A DNA stretch of 64,000 nt from Elephas maximus indicus (GCF_024166365.1 NC_064827.1:47830635-47894634); one strand, 5' to 3'; positions 11,801 to 21,870 are shown, counted from the stretch's first letter. Numbers and translations: made by a program. The notes: generated by a model not told the origin, from the letters alone.

Positions 11801-14800
11801 CAAAAGCAGCCACAGACAATACATAAACAATGGGCGTGACTGTGTTCCAATAAAACTCAGTTACGAAAACAGGTGGTGGGCTGGATTTGGTCTATAGGCC
11901 ACAGTTTTCTGACCCTCCGGTCTAGAGGACAGAATAATGAATGATCATAAGCAGAATCGATGAGGTAGCATATTTCCGCTCAACAGAAAGCATCTGACAC
12001 AATTAGAAACAACTTCAAGTGGAATATGCAGCCACGTCAGTGGGTCCTGAGCTTCCCTGAGGGGGCCCACGCTGTGCTGACATATGCAGGAAGGCAGTAC
12101 AAGAATTTCATGCAATAGACAACGGTGATGTGTATGGCTGCCTCCAAGGTTGTCCCCAATTGTAGTTCACTCAGTGACAAGCTCTGACCCAAAATACCAC
12201 TTCTAACTATAACACAACTTACCAAACATGAGAAAACTGATCTAGGCCCATCAATGAATGTTCAGGATTATTAAAGATGCTCTTTCTAATCTTCAAACAA
12301 GCCCGTGAAAGGCTACAAATGGATGGCTGCCTTGGAGTACCATTCTTGGCTGAGAAACATGATTCCAAGTAGCCAACTGGCTCAGTTAACAGGTTTCCTA
12401 CAGAAGAAAATTGCGTAAGAAATTATTAGTCAAAACATCAAACAAAAGATCTAGAAAAATACTTTTTGGAATGCACTGATTTCATAGCTTTTAAATCTAC
12501 CAGATGCTATACATATATAAAAAAATGGTTTTTTTTTAGTATTCACCATTACAGACACATAGTAGTGTCCCTTTAGATGATATCCTAGAAAGAGCACTTG
12601 TCTAAGAAAGAAAGAAAAAACTGGTAAGAGAAAAAGGATATTTTAGAAAACCTATTATGGCTATAGGGTCCGTGCATGGCACAAATAGTTTGCACTTGGC
12701 AACTAGCTGAAAGGTTGGCAGTTTGAACACAACCAGCAGCACCGTGGTACAAAGGCCTGGTGATCTGCTTCTGTAAAAATTATAGTGAAGAAAACCCTAT
12801 GGAGCTCAGTTCCATTCTGTAATACATAAGGTCAGCTTGAGTTAGAATCAACTTGTTGACATAAGACAACAGGCAACAACAATCTGGCAGTGTACAACAA
12901 TTTTTTAAAGTGAACACATGCTTTGACTACGTGTCATGGACTGAACTGTGTCCCCCACAAATATATGTCAACTTGGCTAGGCCATGATTCCCAGTATTGT
13001 GTGATTGTCTACCATTTTGTCATCTGATGTGATTATCCTCTGTGTTCTAAATCCTACCTTTATGAAGTTAATGAGGCAGAATTACAGGCAGTATGTTAAT
13101 GAGGTAGGACTCAAATCTACAAGATTAGGTTGTATCTTAAACCAATCTCTTTTGAGAAGTAAGAGACAGAAGCAAGCAGAGAGATAGGGGACCTCATACC
13201 ATGAAGAAAGAAGCACCAGGAGCATAGCATGTCCTTTGGACTAGGGTCCCTGCTGAGAAGCTCTTCAACCAGGGGAAGAATGACAAGAACCTTTCCCCAG
13301 AGATGACAGAGAGAGAAAGCCTTCCCCTGGAGCTGGCACCCTGAATTCAAACTTCTAGTCTCCTAAACTCTGAGAAAATTAATTTCTCTTTGTTAAAGCC
13401 ATCCACTTATGGTGTTTGTTATAACAGCAATGGATAACTAAGACACCAAATAACTGTACTTCTAAGAAATTTGACCTAAGTTAAACACTTAAAGCATACA
13501 CAAAGATTTTAGTTTCAAGAACTTCCATTTAGAACAATGAAAACTAGCAGTAACAAACACCCATTAATAGGAAACTGGTTAAATAAGTTAAAGGACATCT
13601 ATAAAACAAAACAGTACGCCACCCTTTAAAGTGAAAAGTATTAACTGCAATAGAAAGAAGATTTTAATGAAGTTTAATAATACTGAGTTTAAAAAGTAGG
13701 CTATAAAACAAAGACTCGCATATCACTTTATTTTTCTAGTGTGTCTGAATGACTCCAGAAGCATCACAAGATGGAAGGAATACACAGTCACTGTACCAAA
13801 AAGAAATGGTTGACGTTCAATCACAGCAGCAGGTAGCATATGGTCAAGAACTGATGGTACTGAAGAAAGACGTCCAAGCTGCACTGAAGACACAGGCGTT
13901 GACAGAATACCAATGAAAGGGGCCGCATGAGAACGAGACTGTAGGGGCCTAGTCCCAGGTGTTATCGCGTTGTTTCTGCACGGCTTGCATAGTTAGCTTT
14001 TGCATACCCCCGTGATTTTGTGATTTCTGGTTGGTTTCCTCCCTTCCCTCTCCCATTCTCCATGATTCTATAAAGTTTAAAGTTAACCTATATTCCTCTT
14101 CAACAACCAGAACAAAGATCAATAAGATCTGGGATGAGACAACTACACAATGGGGGCTCATCTTGTGACCGAAACCAGGATGGCATCAGAGGACCTCTAA
14201 AGAATACCCACAGAAAGTCAACATGTCTGAAATGTGGTCAACATGCCCTCCCCCACAAAGGGGGGAACTGCCATTCTCCAAATTCTTCAAGCCTAAGCCC
14301 TAACCCTAAAACCCTCTGGTAGGTCTCAAGCAGACAGATTTTTGGAGGAACCCATCCCCTCTGTCTTTTGTATATATACATATATAATAAAGCCCTCTTA
14401 CCTCACCCGTCTCAGTATTGGCTTTACGGCAGATGGCTCGAATGCGTGTTTTGTGGTAACACCAACTGAGATGTTTCAACAAATGGATGCAGTGCTGGAA
14501 GTGCTCACTGGTCTATGCCAAGAAATTTGGAAGACAGCTACCTGGTCAACCAGCTGGAAGAGATCCATATTTATGCCTATTCCAAGGAAACGTGACCCAA
14601 CCAAATGCAGAAATTATGGAACAATATCATTAGTATCACATGAAAGTAAAATTTTCCTGAAGATCATTCAAAAGCGATTGCAGCAGAACACTGACAGGAG
14701 CTCCCAGAAATTCAAGCCGAATGCAGAAGGGGACATGGAATAAGGGTTATCACTACTGATGTCAGATGGATCTTGGCTGAAAGCAGAAAGATGTTTACCC

Positions 14801-17079
14801 AGGTTTTATTGATTATGCAAAGGCATTTGACTGTGTGGATCATAACAAATTACAGACAACACTACAAAGAAAGGTAACTCCAAGACACTTAATTGTGCTC
14901 ATGAGGAACCTGTACATAGATCAAGAGGCAGCTGTTCGAACAGAACAAGGGGACACTGCATGGTTTAAAGTCAGGAGAGATGTGCATCAGGGTTGTATCC
15001 TTTCACCAGACTTACATAATCTGTATGCTGAGCAAATAATCCAAGAAGCAGGACTATCTGCAGAACAGGGCATCAGAACTGGTGAAAGACTCACTAACAA
15101 CCTGCATTATGCAGACGATATGACCTTGCTTGCTGAAAGTAAAGAGGACTTGAAGCACTTACTGATGAAGATCAAAGACTATAGTCTTTAGTGTGGGTTA
15201 CACCTCAACATAAAGAAAACAAAAATCCTCACAACTGGGCCAATAAGCAACACCATGATAAACAGAGAAAAGACTGAAGTTGTCAAGGATTTCATTTTAG
15301 CTGGATCCACATCAACACCCAAGGAAGCAGCAGTCAACATATCAAATGATGCACTGCATTTGGCAAATGTGCTGCGAAAGACCTCTTAAAAGTGTTGAAA
15401 AGCAAAGATGTCACCTTGAAGACTAAGGTGTACCTGACCCAAGCCATAGTGTTTTCAAGGGCCTCATATGCATATAAAAGATGAACAATGAATAAGAAAG
15501 ACGGAAGAACTGATGCCTTTGAATTACGGTCTTGGCAAAGAATACTGAATATACCATGGACTACCAAAACTAACAAATCTGTCTTGGAAGAAGTACAGGT
15601 AGAATGCTCCTTAAAAGCAAGGATGGCCAGACTTCATCTCATTTACTTTGGACGTGTTATCAGGAGGGTCCATCCACTGTAGAAAGGACATCATGCTTGG
15701 TACAGGGTCCGCGAAAAAACAGGAAGACCCTCAATGAGATGGACTGATACAGTTGCTTCAACAGTGGGCTCAAGCATAACAACAATCATGAAGATGGCAC
15801 AGAACTGAGCAGTGTTTTGTTCTTTTGTACATGGGGTCACTATTGACAGCACCTAAGAAGACCATGCAACTGAAACAAGTATGGAACGTATACACCAAGA
15901 TATTAACAGAGGCTTTCACTGGGTGATGGCAGCCTATTTTTCTTCCCTTTGCTTCCTATAGTTTCTAAAATTAATATACTTCTCTCCATGCCTGCTATAT
16001 TATTCTTGATGTTAGTTGCCCTCCAGTTGATTCAGACTCATGGTGACCCCACATGCGTACAGTAGAAATGCTCCAGGGTTTTCAAGGCCATGACCTTTCA
16101 GAAGCAGATCGCCTGTCTTCCAAGGGACTCTGGGTGGGTTCCAACCACCAACCTTTCAACTAGTAGTGGAATGCTTAACCGTTTGTGCCACCTGGGGACT
16201 CCTATCCCCTCTCTGTGTTGCTGTGTGCCCTGGAATGTATTCTGACTCAAAGGCACCCTATAAGACCGAGTAGAACCGTCCCATAGGGTTTCCAAGGCTG
16301 TAATCTTCATGGGAGTAGCCTGCCACATCTCTCTCCTGCAGAGCCACTGCTGGATTAGAACCAATCAACCTTTCCCTTAAGCGGAGCGCTTTAATAACTG
16401 AGACACCCCTACGTAAAGTAGTGTAAACAAACTCACACTTGGCTTTCCACGCTCCTTTCAAAATTACTTCCACCCTCAAAACTTTCCCCCTTTTCCTTTT
16501 TATTTCCTACAGCACAGGATGTCCTCTCCAGAGACATTAAGTGGTTCCTAACCGGCACAAGGAGCCCTGGTGACACAGCGGTTAAGAGCTACAGCTGCTA
16601 ACCAAAAGGTCGGCAGTTCAACTCTACACTGTCCTATAAGGTCGCCACGAGTTGGAATCCACTAGACGGCAAAGGTTTGAGTTTTTTGTTGTTGATAACC
16701 GGCACGACGCAAGCTGTCCTCTCCTACTGGAGCCAGAACTCCCTAAGACAAAGAACGTAACACTGCCGACCAGCCAAGTTCAGGAACACAGCAGCCACTT
16801 AGAAAAGGACGGGCTGATTGACGTCATCCCACTAGGCTCAGACACATCACGTGGTCCGATGAGCACGTGAGCGTCCCTTCGCGATAGTAAGCGGGGTGAC
16901 GCACGCAAATTCAAGATCTCGCGACTCACTTCCCTCTTACGGTGAAGTCAGCTTGAGCCTAGGCTGCTTTTGAGTACCGTACCGCCACCCTCTTGGAAGT
17001 TACCTGTCTCCAGAGCCGGCTTGACACACCCGCACGGGGTCGCTGTGGGCCGAGGCCCTCCCTCCTCCAAGCCGCGCAT
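5591..17079 (-). CDS. TRMO: TRMO, tRNA (adenine37-N6)-methyltransferase, five coding exons
   Basis: Coding exons, in transcript order, are 17079-17004, 12397-12223, 8654-8497, 7099-6446 and 5850-5591. Every junction has GT/AG ends, and the lengths (76, 175, 158, 654, 260) sum to 1323 nt, giving 440 residues plus TAA. Human TRMO is 441 residues from memory. The family uses SAM to methylate t6A37 to m6t6A37 in certain tRNAs, such as tRNA-Ser(GCU). The TsaA-like beta-barrel domain spans about residues 30-165, with the family signature TRSPHRPNAIG at 116-126 and the HGTPVLDIKPY strand at 149-159. Residues about 165-345 are low-complexity, polar and poorly conserved. The C-terminal TrmO domain (about 356-440) carries SADPRSVYRRKL and FTVDIAHVTCWFGDGFAEV. 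I chose the start at 17079 because MRGLEE matches the human N-terminus; an in-frame ATG at 17202 lies in the likely 5' UTR. The introns are full of repeats but no coding exon is damaged. Confidence 0.96.
6020..6240 (+). mobile_element. L2 fragment in TRMO intron 4
   Basis: 'agcctataaaacccttccc' and the following 'ctctgctccagccacgtag' match the L2 reverse-transcriptase end region. Confidence 0.6.
6446..7099 (-). CDS. TRMO: TRMO coding exon 4
   Basis: A 654-nt exon encoding residues 137-354 plus one base. It finishes the barrel (AIYLSGIDMIHGTPVLD) and then carries a long hydrophilic stretch rich in S, E, K and Q without recognisable motifs. It ends in VRFTPHAEMDLRHLSS. Acceptor CATTATAG, donor GTGAGC. 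Confidence 0.95.
7205..7620 (+). mobile_element. L2 3' region in TRMO intron 3
   Basis: 'caaggccctcaaatcacagc' then 'aaagcctttctggctcctcc' is the conserved L2 end. The short ORFs here belong to it. Confidence 0.65.
7725..8375 (-). mobile_element. Young L1 3' UTR, inverted, in TRMO intron 3
   Basis: Starts with a T-run and 'ttattgtgctttaagtcaaa', the reverse complement of the L1 terminus also seen at 27312-28013. It continues through 'aagtctggtctttttactag' and 'ttggtggtagccaggcacc'. 5'-truncated. Confidence 0.75.
8497..8654 (-). CDS. TRMO: TRMO coding exon 3
   Basis: Encodes residues 84-136 plus one base, including the strongest family signature (FSTRSPHRPNAIGLTLAKLE). The acceptor is CGATAG and the donor GTAACC. 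In TsaA/TrmO proteins this region binds SAM. Confidence 0.96.
8740..9020 (+). mobile_element. Possible old L1 3' end
   Basis: 'actgttaagtaaagaaaac' and the purine-rich tail fit decayed L1 3' ends. Lies in TRMO intron 2; tentative. Confidence 0.35.
9186..11345 (+). mobile_element. RTE LINE copy A, 5'-truncated, in TRMO intron 2
   Basis: Fragments of the RTE reverse transcriptase lie in several frames: WITLQRMGISGHLIVLMRNL, VHQGCLLSPYLFNLYAEQII and the catalytic box YADD at about 10580-10591. The endonuclease part is missing. Frameshifts and stops break the frame. The 3' tail ('gttagaaccgactctatgg') resembles the SINE tail. Confidence 0.9.
11427..11626 (-). mobile_element. AfroSINE, long form
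   Basis: Runs from 'gccactgagtcaattccaac' through 'tttccaaggctgaaatc' to 'tttaacaactgcgcc', i.e. tail to A-box on the minus strand. The A-rich tail lies just before it. Confidence 0.85.
11706..11929. mobile_element. hAT-like MITE, full length
   Basis: Inverted ends 'cagggttctgaaaac' and 'gttttctgaccctc' bound about 220 bp of the familiar 'tgggctggatttggtctat' mammalian non-autonomous element. Confidence 0.7.
12223..12397 (-). CDS. TRMO: TRMO coding exon 2
   Basis: Encodes residues 26-83 plus two bases of Trp84 (NLLTEPVGYLESCF... to ...FSHV). It is flanked by a TTCTGTAG acceptor and a GTAAGT donor. This exon is absent from simple ORF calls because its flanks close the frame. It forms the first strands of the TsaA-like barrel. 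Confidence 0.94.
12666..12890 (+). mobile_element. AfroSINE, older subfamily
   Basis: Diverged A/B box region, then 'aaaaccctatggagctcag' and a CAACAA tail. Subfamily with 'ggcctggtgatctgcttc'. Confidence 0.75.
12932..13445 (+). mobile_element. Solo LTR, ERVL-MaLR-like
   Basis: About 514 bp from TGTCATGG to AAGACA. A poly(A)-signal region and the 'taaagccatccacttatgg' end are typical of this LTR type. A second copy lies at 22593-23117. No internal viral genes are seen. Confidence 0.7.
13540..13740 (+). mobile_element. Old L1 3' portion
   Basis: 'ggaaactggttaaataagtt' and following 'tataaaacaaaacagtacg' match the L1 ORF2 end; truncated by RTE copy B. Confidence 0.5.
13752..15866 (+). mobile_element. 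RTE LINE copy B, split by an LTR, in TRMO intron 1
   Basis: Two segments, 13752-13913 and 14462-15866, are one 5'-truncated RTE copy. RT pieces include FQQMDAVLEVLTGLCQEIW, HLIVLMRNLYIDQEAAVRT, VHQGCILSPDL and a YADD box near 15110. The frame is broken repeatedly. Confidence 0.9.
13914..14461 (+). mobile_element. Solo LTR (ERV1-type) inserted in RTE copy B
   Basis: A 548-bp element beginning TG and ending CA, flanked by the 4-bp duplication CCAA (13910-13913 and 14462-14465). A poly(A) signal in 'tataataaagccctcttac' sits about 75 bp from its end, as in gammaretrovirus-like LTRs. No gag, pol or env is present. Confidence 0.85.
16013..16203 (-). mobile_element. AfroSINE, 'ggtgacccca' subfamily
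   Basis: 'ccagttgattcagactcatg' to 'ttaaccgtttgtgccacc'. The tail 'gttagttgcc' is RTE-like. In TRMO intron 1. Confidence 0.85.
16207..16411 (-). mobile_element. AfroSINE, long form
   Basis: 'gggtttccaaggctgtaatc' and 'gagcgctttaataactgaga'. Immediately adjacent to the previous copy. Confidence 0.8.
16559..16695 (+). mobile_element. AfroSINE, short, with 10-bp TSD near TRMO exon 1
   Basis: A 137-bp copy flanked by perfect TAACCGGCAC duplications (16549-16558, 16696-16705). A-box region 'ggtgacacagcggttaag' is intact. It lacks the middle part, joining the B-box region straight to 'ctacactgtcctataagg'. Confidence 0.9.
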
Positions 17080-17400
17080 GGTCACCGATCTCTTGTTGCC
17101 TGGCTGACTCGTCAAGCCTTCCGCTTCCGTTCGCCGTGCCTTGGCGCCTGCGCAGTAGTTGCGCCAGCGGCGTGGCGCGGCTATAGGCTTGGACGTGCTC
17201 ACTGGGAGTCGGGGCGCGTGCTGGCGGCGGCCGTGGAGTGGGCGTCCACGCTGGGCGGTGCCTCGGGTCGGCGGTGGGTTCCTTTGGCGCGGGTGTCACT
17301 GTGTTTGCTCTGGGCTGGTGCGGTTGGCCGTTCGACCCGGGCAGTAGCGCTACCGAATTCCCCGCGCTTTCCGAGAGGGAACGCACGGATGAAGATTGCT
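16880..17400 (-). promoter_or_regulatory. TRMO: CpG-island promoter of TRMO
   Basis: Dense CpG and GC-rich sequence surrounds and precedes the TRMO start codon, in contrast with the AT-rich surroundings. No TATA box is evident near the probable start site, which fits a broad housekeeping promoter. Long ORFs on both strands here (for example 16993-17430 plus and 17000-17437 minus) are by-products of the GC content. Confidence 0.75.
17004..17079 (-). CDS. TRMO: TRMO coding exon 1
   Basis: Encodes residues 1-25 plus the first base of codon 26 (MRGLEEGGPRPTATPCGC...). The start context has A at -3. The donor GTAACT begins at 17003. The exon is CpG-rich, as expected at a housekeeping promoter. 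Confidence 0.93.
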
Positions 17401-17496
17401 GCACAAAGATGTCTCTCGTGGCATTATTAATAAGCAAAACATTGGAAGCAGTCTACATATTAAACGAATAATCCTATTTTTTTTAAGGTATGTGTA

Positions 17497-17632
17497 CAGG
17501 CAGTTGTTCGGTGCCGTGGAGTGGTTCCGACTCACAGCGATCCTATGTACAACGGAAGGAAACGTCCAGTCATACGCCATCCTCGTGGTTGTTGTTATGC
17601 TTGAACCCATTGTTGGAGCCAGTGTCAATCCA
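17497..17632 (-). mobile_element. RTE 3' tail fragment
   Basis: 'tgccgtggagtggttccgac' and 'gttgttatgcttgaacccat' match the 3' end of RTE copy C. Confidence 0.75.
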
Positions 17633-17633
17633 T

Positions 17634-17793
17634 AAACCAAACCCGTTGCTGTAGAGTCGATCCCGACTCATAGCGACCCCACAGGCCAGAGTAGAACTGC
17701 CCCATAGAGTTTCCAAGGAGCACCGGGTGGATTTGAACTGCCGACCTTTTGGTTAGCAGCCGTAGCTCTTAACCACTACCCCACCAGGGTTTC
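17634..17793 (-). mobile_element. AfroSINE, short form, with TSD
   Basis: From 'accaaacccgttgctgtag' to 'cccaccagggtttc'. The flanks share TCAATCCATA, part of it taken from the RTE tail, so the SINE landed beside the RTE. Confidence 0.9.
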
Positions 17794-17799
17794 TGTATC

Positions 17800-19607
17800 A
17801 ATCCATAGACACAAGAAAAAAGAGAGGATGTTAGGAAATAAGAATTCTTTTTGGCTGGTGGAAATACACAGATGATTAGTTCTACTTCCATGTATGTTCC
17901 AAATTTTCCGTAATAAAAATGTTGCATCAAAAAAGAACCAAGAAACCTTATTTCAAGTCTGTCTTAGTGGAGCCGCACACTGGAGTAGGGCTTAAGAGAC
18001 TTTCTTGTGTTCCATACCTCACAGGAGCTAAAGTGAGAATGAAATGATGAGAGTCAACATGCTGTGTCAGTTGGGGGGATTGTTGTTTCTTGGCAGCTCT
18101 GAAAGGTTGAGGGCCAGTTATCTTTTTTTTTTTTAATCCCATGGATGACCAATTGTCCTTGTATTGGTAGCCTGTCCTTTACCAACTGACTTGTAATGCC
18201 ATGTCTCACATGTATCAAGTTTCTCTGTATACATAATTCTGTTTCTGGGCTTTTATCTCTTAAAAAAATTTTTTTTTTTATCTATTTCTATTGCCTGCAG
18301 TATGAAATATTCATAAGCATGCAAGTAAGTCTACAGATTTAAAAGCTTAACAGGAAAAGCTGTTTCTAAGCCAATTCAATTTGTCATAGACTAGTAGAAA
18401 ATAACGGCAGTAGGAGCCAAGATTGTGGTTAAAAACAAACAAGAACTTTAAATTTAATCAAATTTTTACATATGTCCTTGGGCAAGTGTTTTCCACTTGA
18501 CAATTGGAAAAGGCTACTATTACTCTCTTTTCAGCAGGGCAGCTGGAGAACAAGTTTGAGAATCGTTGGGCTGGCTGCACATGATAAACTGAGGCGGAAA
18601 TAGCTGCACTTGCCACTAGATGGTGGTGGTGGTGTTGCTGAAAGTGATAAGTCTTCCTTAATCTGTGGAAAGATGCGTGCTGTAGAAGATGAGCTGATAT
18701 TTGCCTTCCTGGCCTTAAAGACTGGAAGGTAAGGTAAAGATTAGATAATCATACACACAAAAATATGTAATTACCAAGTATGACAAGTACTGAAATGCAA
18801 AACAGACTTGGAGACATTGATGAAGTAGATTCCTACCTTTCATAGGTAAAAATTCCCTTACTGAAAACAAGAATTTAAATGAAATATGTAGCACTTTTAA
18901 ATATGCTGTATGATTTGAGGTTTTTATTATCTTGCCTAGAATCATCTCTTATTATTCTAGTTTGTAAGACTTAGTTCTTTCTCTGGAGGTAAGGCCTAGG
19001 AATCTGACTTAAAAAAAAACACTGTAATTGATTCCGAAACGTGATCATCAGCCTACACTTTGAGAAACACTTCTCAGCGTAATGATTCTTAACCACTCTT
19101 TTGGGTGAAGGACCCCTTTGAGAACCGATTATAGCTGTGGAGTTCCTCACTCATCATATTTAATATCACAGAGTTCATGGATTGTTAAGAACAACGATTG
19201 TATCTACCTTGGAAGAAGGGCAGCACAAAGTTGGGATTGATGAATTTATGAAAACTTCAGTTCAGACTGACCTCAATGTTCTAAGTCAAGTAGAAAACTG
19301 GGACATTTTTAGATGCACAGTGGTTTTCGAATGAAGAGAGTGAGAAAACAGAGGTTGTGTGTATATAGGGTGGGGTAGTGTAACAGAGCAGGTAGAAAGG
19401 GTCCTGGAAGATAGAGATTGCTCTTCCTCTAACATACTGTATTCCTCTTGCCATCTACTTCCCCATCTCTTTCACTTTTATGTCCCTGTACCTCCTACAT
19501 ATGCAAATCTTTTAAGTTTCATCTTAATGCAACACTACTAAAATTTGAGATTTCAGTTTATAGTCTTTATTTTCTAATCTTTATTTAGTTCCCAATTTGT
19601 GCTTTCA
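17800..19607. other. Mostly unassigned intergenic sequence
   Basis: Scattered low-complexity and T-runs. 19040-19150 carries decayed hAT-like ends ('gattcttaaccactctt'). No gene evidence. Confidence 0.45.
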
Positions 19608-19810
19608 CATACACTCCTTTACTTGACCCAATTCTGACTTCTAGCAACTCTATAGGTCAGAGTAAAACTGCCTCGTAGGGTTTCCAAGCCTGTAAATCTT
19701 TATGGAAGCAGACTGCCACATCTTTCTCTCACGGAGTGGCTGGTGGATTGGAACCACTGATCTTCTGGTTAACAGCCAAGCATTTTAACCACTGCACCAC
19801 CAAGGCGCTT
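19608..19810 (-). mobile_element. AfroSINE, long form
   Basis: 'gtttccaagcctgtaaatc' through 'ttttaaccactgcaccacca'. Confidence 0.85.
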
Positions 19811-19883
19811 CTTACTTCCAAACCACTTAGGCAGGTGAAATTGAGATAGAAGAACCATCCCAAAGATGGAGCATCGTGATTAT

Positions 19884-20750
19884 GGTGGATAAGGTTGTGT
19901 GTCTACTTGTCTGGGCTATGATTCTGGCAGTTATATAATGATGTTATTTGGCAGTTATGTAATGATGTAGTTATCCTCCATTTTGTGATATAATGTAATC
20001 ATCTTCCTGATGTGATCAGATATGATCAGCCAATCAGTTGTAAGGGGAGTTTCTTTGGGGATGTGGCCTGCATCCAGTATACATGGATGTTCTGGCAAAG
20101 CTCGTTGGCTTTTGCTCACTCTGGATCTCGCATCCAGCTCAGCATCGTCTGACCTCCGGTCCTTGGGACTTGAGCCAGTAGCCTGCCATATTGCCTGCTA
20201 GTCTTGGGATTCGTCAGCCTCCATAGCTTGCCATCATACCTGCCAATCTTGGGATTCATCAGCCTCCACAGCTTATGAGCCATCAGCCTGCTGTCTGACC
20301 TGCCGATCTTGGGATTTGTCAGCCTCCACAGCTTGTGAGCCAGTAGTTTGCTGTCTGACCTGCCAGTCTTGGGTTTGTCAGCCCCTGCAGCTATGTGAGT
20401 CAGGTGGACTCCAGCCTGATGCCTGACCCACAGACTTGGGACTTTCCAGCCTCTACAACCACATGAGCCATTCCCTTGATATAAATCTCTCTCTCTCTCT
20501 AAATATATATAAAACCAAACCCATTGCCATTGAGTCGATTCCAACTAATAGCGACCATATAGGACAGAGTAGAATTGCTCCATGCGGTTTCCATGGAGCG
20601 CCTGGTGGATTCAAACTGTTGACCTTTTCTTTCACAGCTGTAGCACTTAACCACTGCACCGCCAGGATTTCCATACGTGTGTGTGTATGTGTGTGTATTT
20701 CACTGGTTTTAACCTTTTTAGGTTTTTTTTTAGACAACCCAGCCTAAGAC
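19884..20750 (+). mobile_element. LTR (ERVL-MaLR-like) with internal 60-bp repeats
   Basis: A long LTR-like element ending 'cccagcctaagaca'. Repeats starting 'cttgggatt' at 20203, 20248, 20308 and 20368 give spacings of 45, 60 and 60 bp. A CT microsatellite follows. A SINE splits it at 20511-20673. The 142-codon minus ORF here is repeat translation. Confidence 0.65.
20511..20673 (-). mobile_element. AfroSINE, short form, inside the LTR
   Basis: 'accaaacccattgccattga' to 'caccgccaggatttcc'. Confidence 0.9.
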
Positions 20751-20764
20751 AGTGGTGAAAGACA

Positions 20765-20925
20765 CTGAGATAATTTAGCCTTTCTGAGGTTATTCCCTCA
20801 TCCATTAAAATGGGAATGATAATCACTCCCTAGTTGATTTCACAGTCTTTTCAAGCAGGTCAAATGAAAGTGTATGTGAAAGTATAAATTCTGAAGTGCT
20901 ACCCAGATGTAAGGGGTTGTTAAGT
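20765..20925 (+). mobile_element. MIR
   Basis: 'tccattaaaatgggaatgat' then 'gaagtgctacccagatg' follow the MIR 3' half. Confidence 0.5.
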
Positions 20926-21121
20926 GGTTGTGCAACCTGGAATGTTACTTGAGTAATATAGAGTATGAGTAATGATTGTACAATGAATATACCCTGAGGT
21001 GGGAAAAACTTAATGTTTGGGGAGGAAAAGAAAAAAAAAAAAGAGAGGCAGCATTGTAACCTCCCACTAAACGAGTGTTTCTCAGCCCTAGCTGCATATT
21101 AAATCACCTGGAGAGCTTTTT

Positions 21122-21225
21122 TTTTTTTTTGTGCTCCATAGGGTTTTCTTTTCTTTCTTTCTTTTTTTTTTTTTTATTATTGTACTTTAGATGAAGGTTT
21201 ATAGAATAGCTTCGCAATAAACAGT
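21122..21225 (-). mobile_element. Small L1 3'-end retrocopy with SINE snippet and 16-bp TSD
   Basis: Flanked by CACCTGGAGAGCTTTT at 21106-21121 and 21227-21242. On the minus strand it reads L1 terminus, A-rich run, an 18-nt SINE piece, then poly(A). Confidence 0.8.
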
Positions 21226-21244
21226 TCACCTGGAGAGCTTTTAA

Positions 21245-21427
21245 ACCCCACTGTCATCAAGTCAATTCCGACTCATAGTAGAACTGCCCCATAGGGTTCT
21301 TCAAGGCTGTAAATCTTTATGGAAGCAGAATGCCACATCTTTCTCCTGCAGAGTGGCTGGTGGGTTCAAACTGCCAACCTTTTGGTTAGCAGCTGAGTAC
21401 TTTAACCACTGTACCACCAGGTCTCCT
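21245..21427 (-). mobile_element. AfroSINE, long form
   Basis: 'actgtcatcaagtcaattcc' to 'actgtaccaccaggtctcc', with a small deletion in the tail half. Confidence 0.85.
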
Positions 21428-21437
21428 TTTAAACTTA

Positions 21438-21600
21438 AAAAAAAAAAAATCTGTTGCCATCAAGTCAATTCCAACTCATCATGACCCTAGAGGACAGAGT
21501 AGACCTGCCCCATAGTTTCTAAGGAGCGGCTGGTGGATTCCAACTGCTGACTTTTGGTTAGGAGCCTGAACTCTTAACCACTGCTCCACCAGGGCTCCTT
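21438..21600 (-). mobile_element. AfroSINE, short form
   Basis: Poly(A) then 'ctgttgccatcaagtcaatt' to 'ctccaccagggctcc'. Confidence 0.88.
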
Positions 21601-21619
21601 TTTAAACTAAAAATACCCT

Positions 21620-21870
21620 AAATGCTATATGGTATCCTGGATTGGATCCTGAAGCATGAAAAGGATATTAGTGGAAAAACTAACTAGTGAAATCAGAATA
21701 CAGTCTGTAGTTCGGTTAATGGTAATGTAACAATCTTAATTTCTTAGTATTGACAAATGGTTATGTAAGATGTTAACATTACACTAATTAGGGCAAACAC
21801 TTTCTGTACTATCTTTTCAACTTTTCTATTATTGTAAAATTACTCCTCCAAAACAGGTTACTTAAAGCAA
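21620..21870 (+). mobile_element. Old L1 3' end
   Basis: 'cctggattggatcctgaagc' then 'actttctgtactatctt' and an A-rich end are the L1M 3' UTR pattern. Confidence 0.7.

Noticed and set aside
14285-14320. Telomere-like 'ccctaaccctaaaaccct'
   Set aside because: Only two hexamer-like units, inside a solo LTR. It is chance composition, not an interstitial telomere.
17000-17437. 145-codon ORFs on both strands in the CpG island
   Set aside because: GC-rich sequence lacks stops. Neither frame shows a protein family, and TRMO exon 1 uses a different frame.
20116-20544. 142-codon minus-strand ORF
   Set aside because: It translates the 60-bp internal repeats of an LTR and runs into a SINE.
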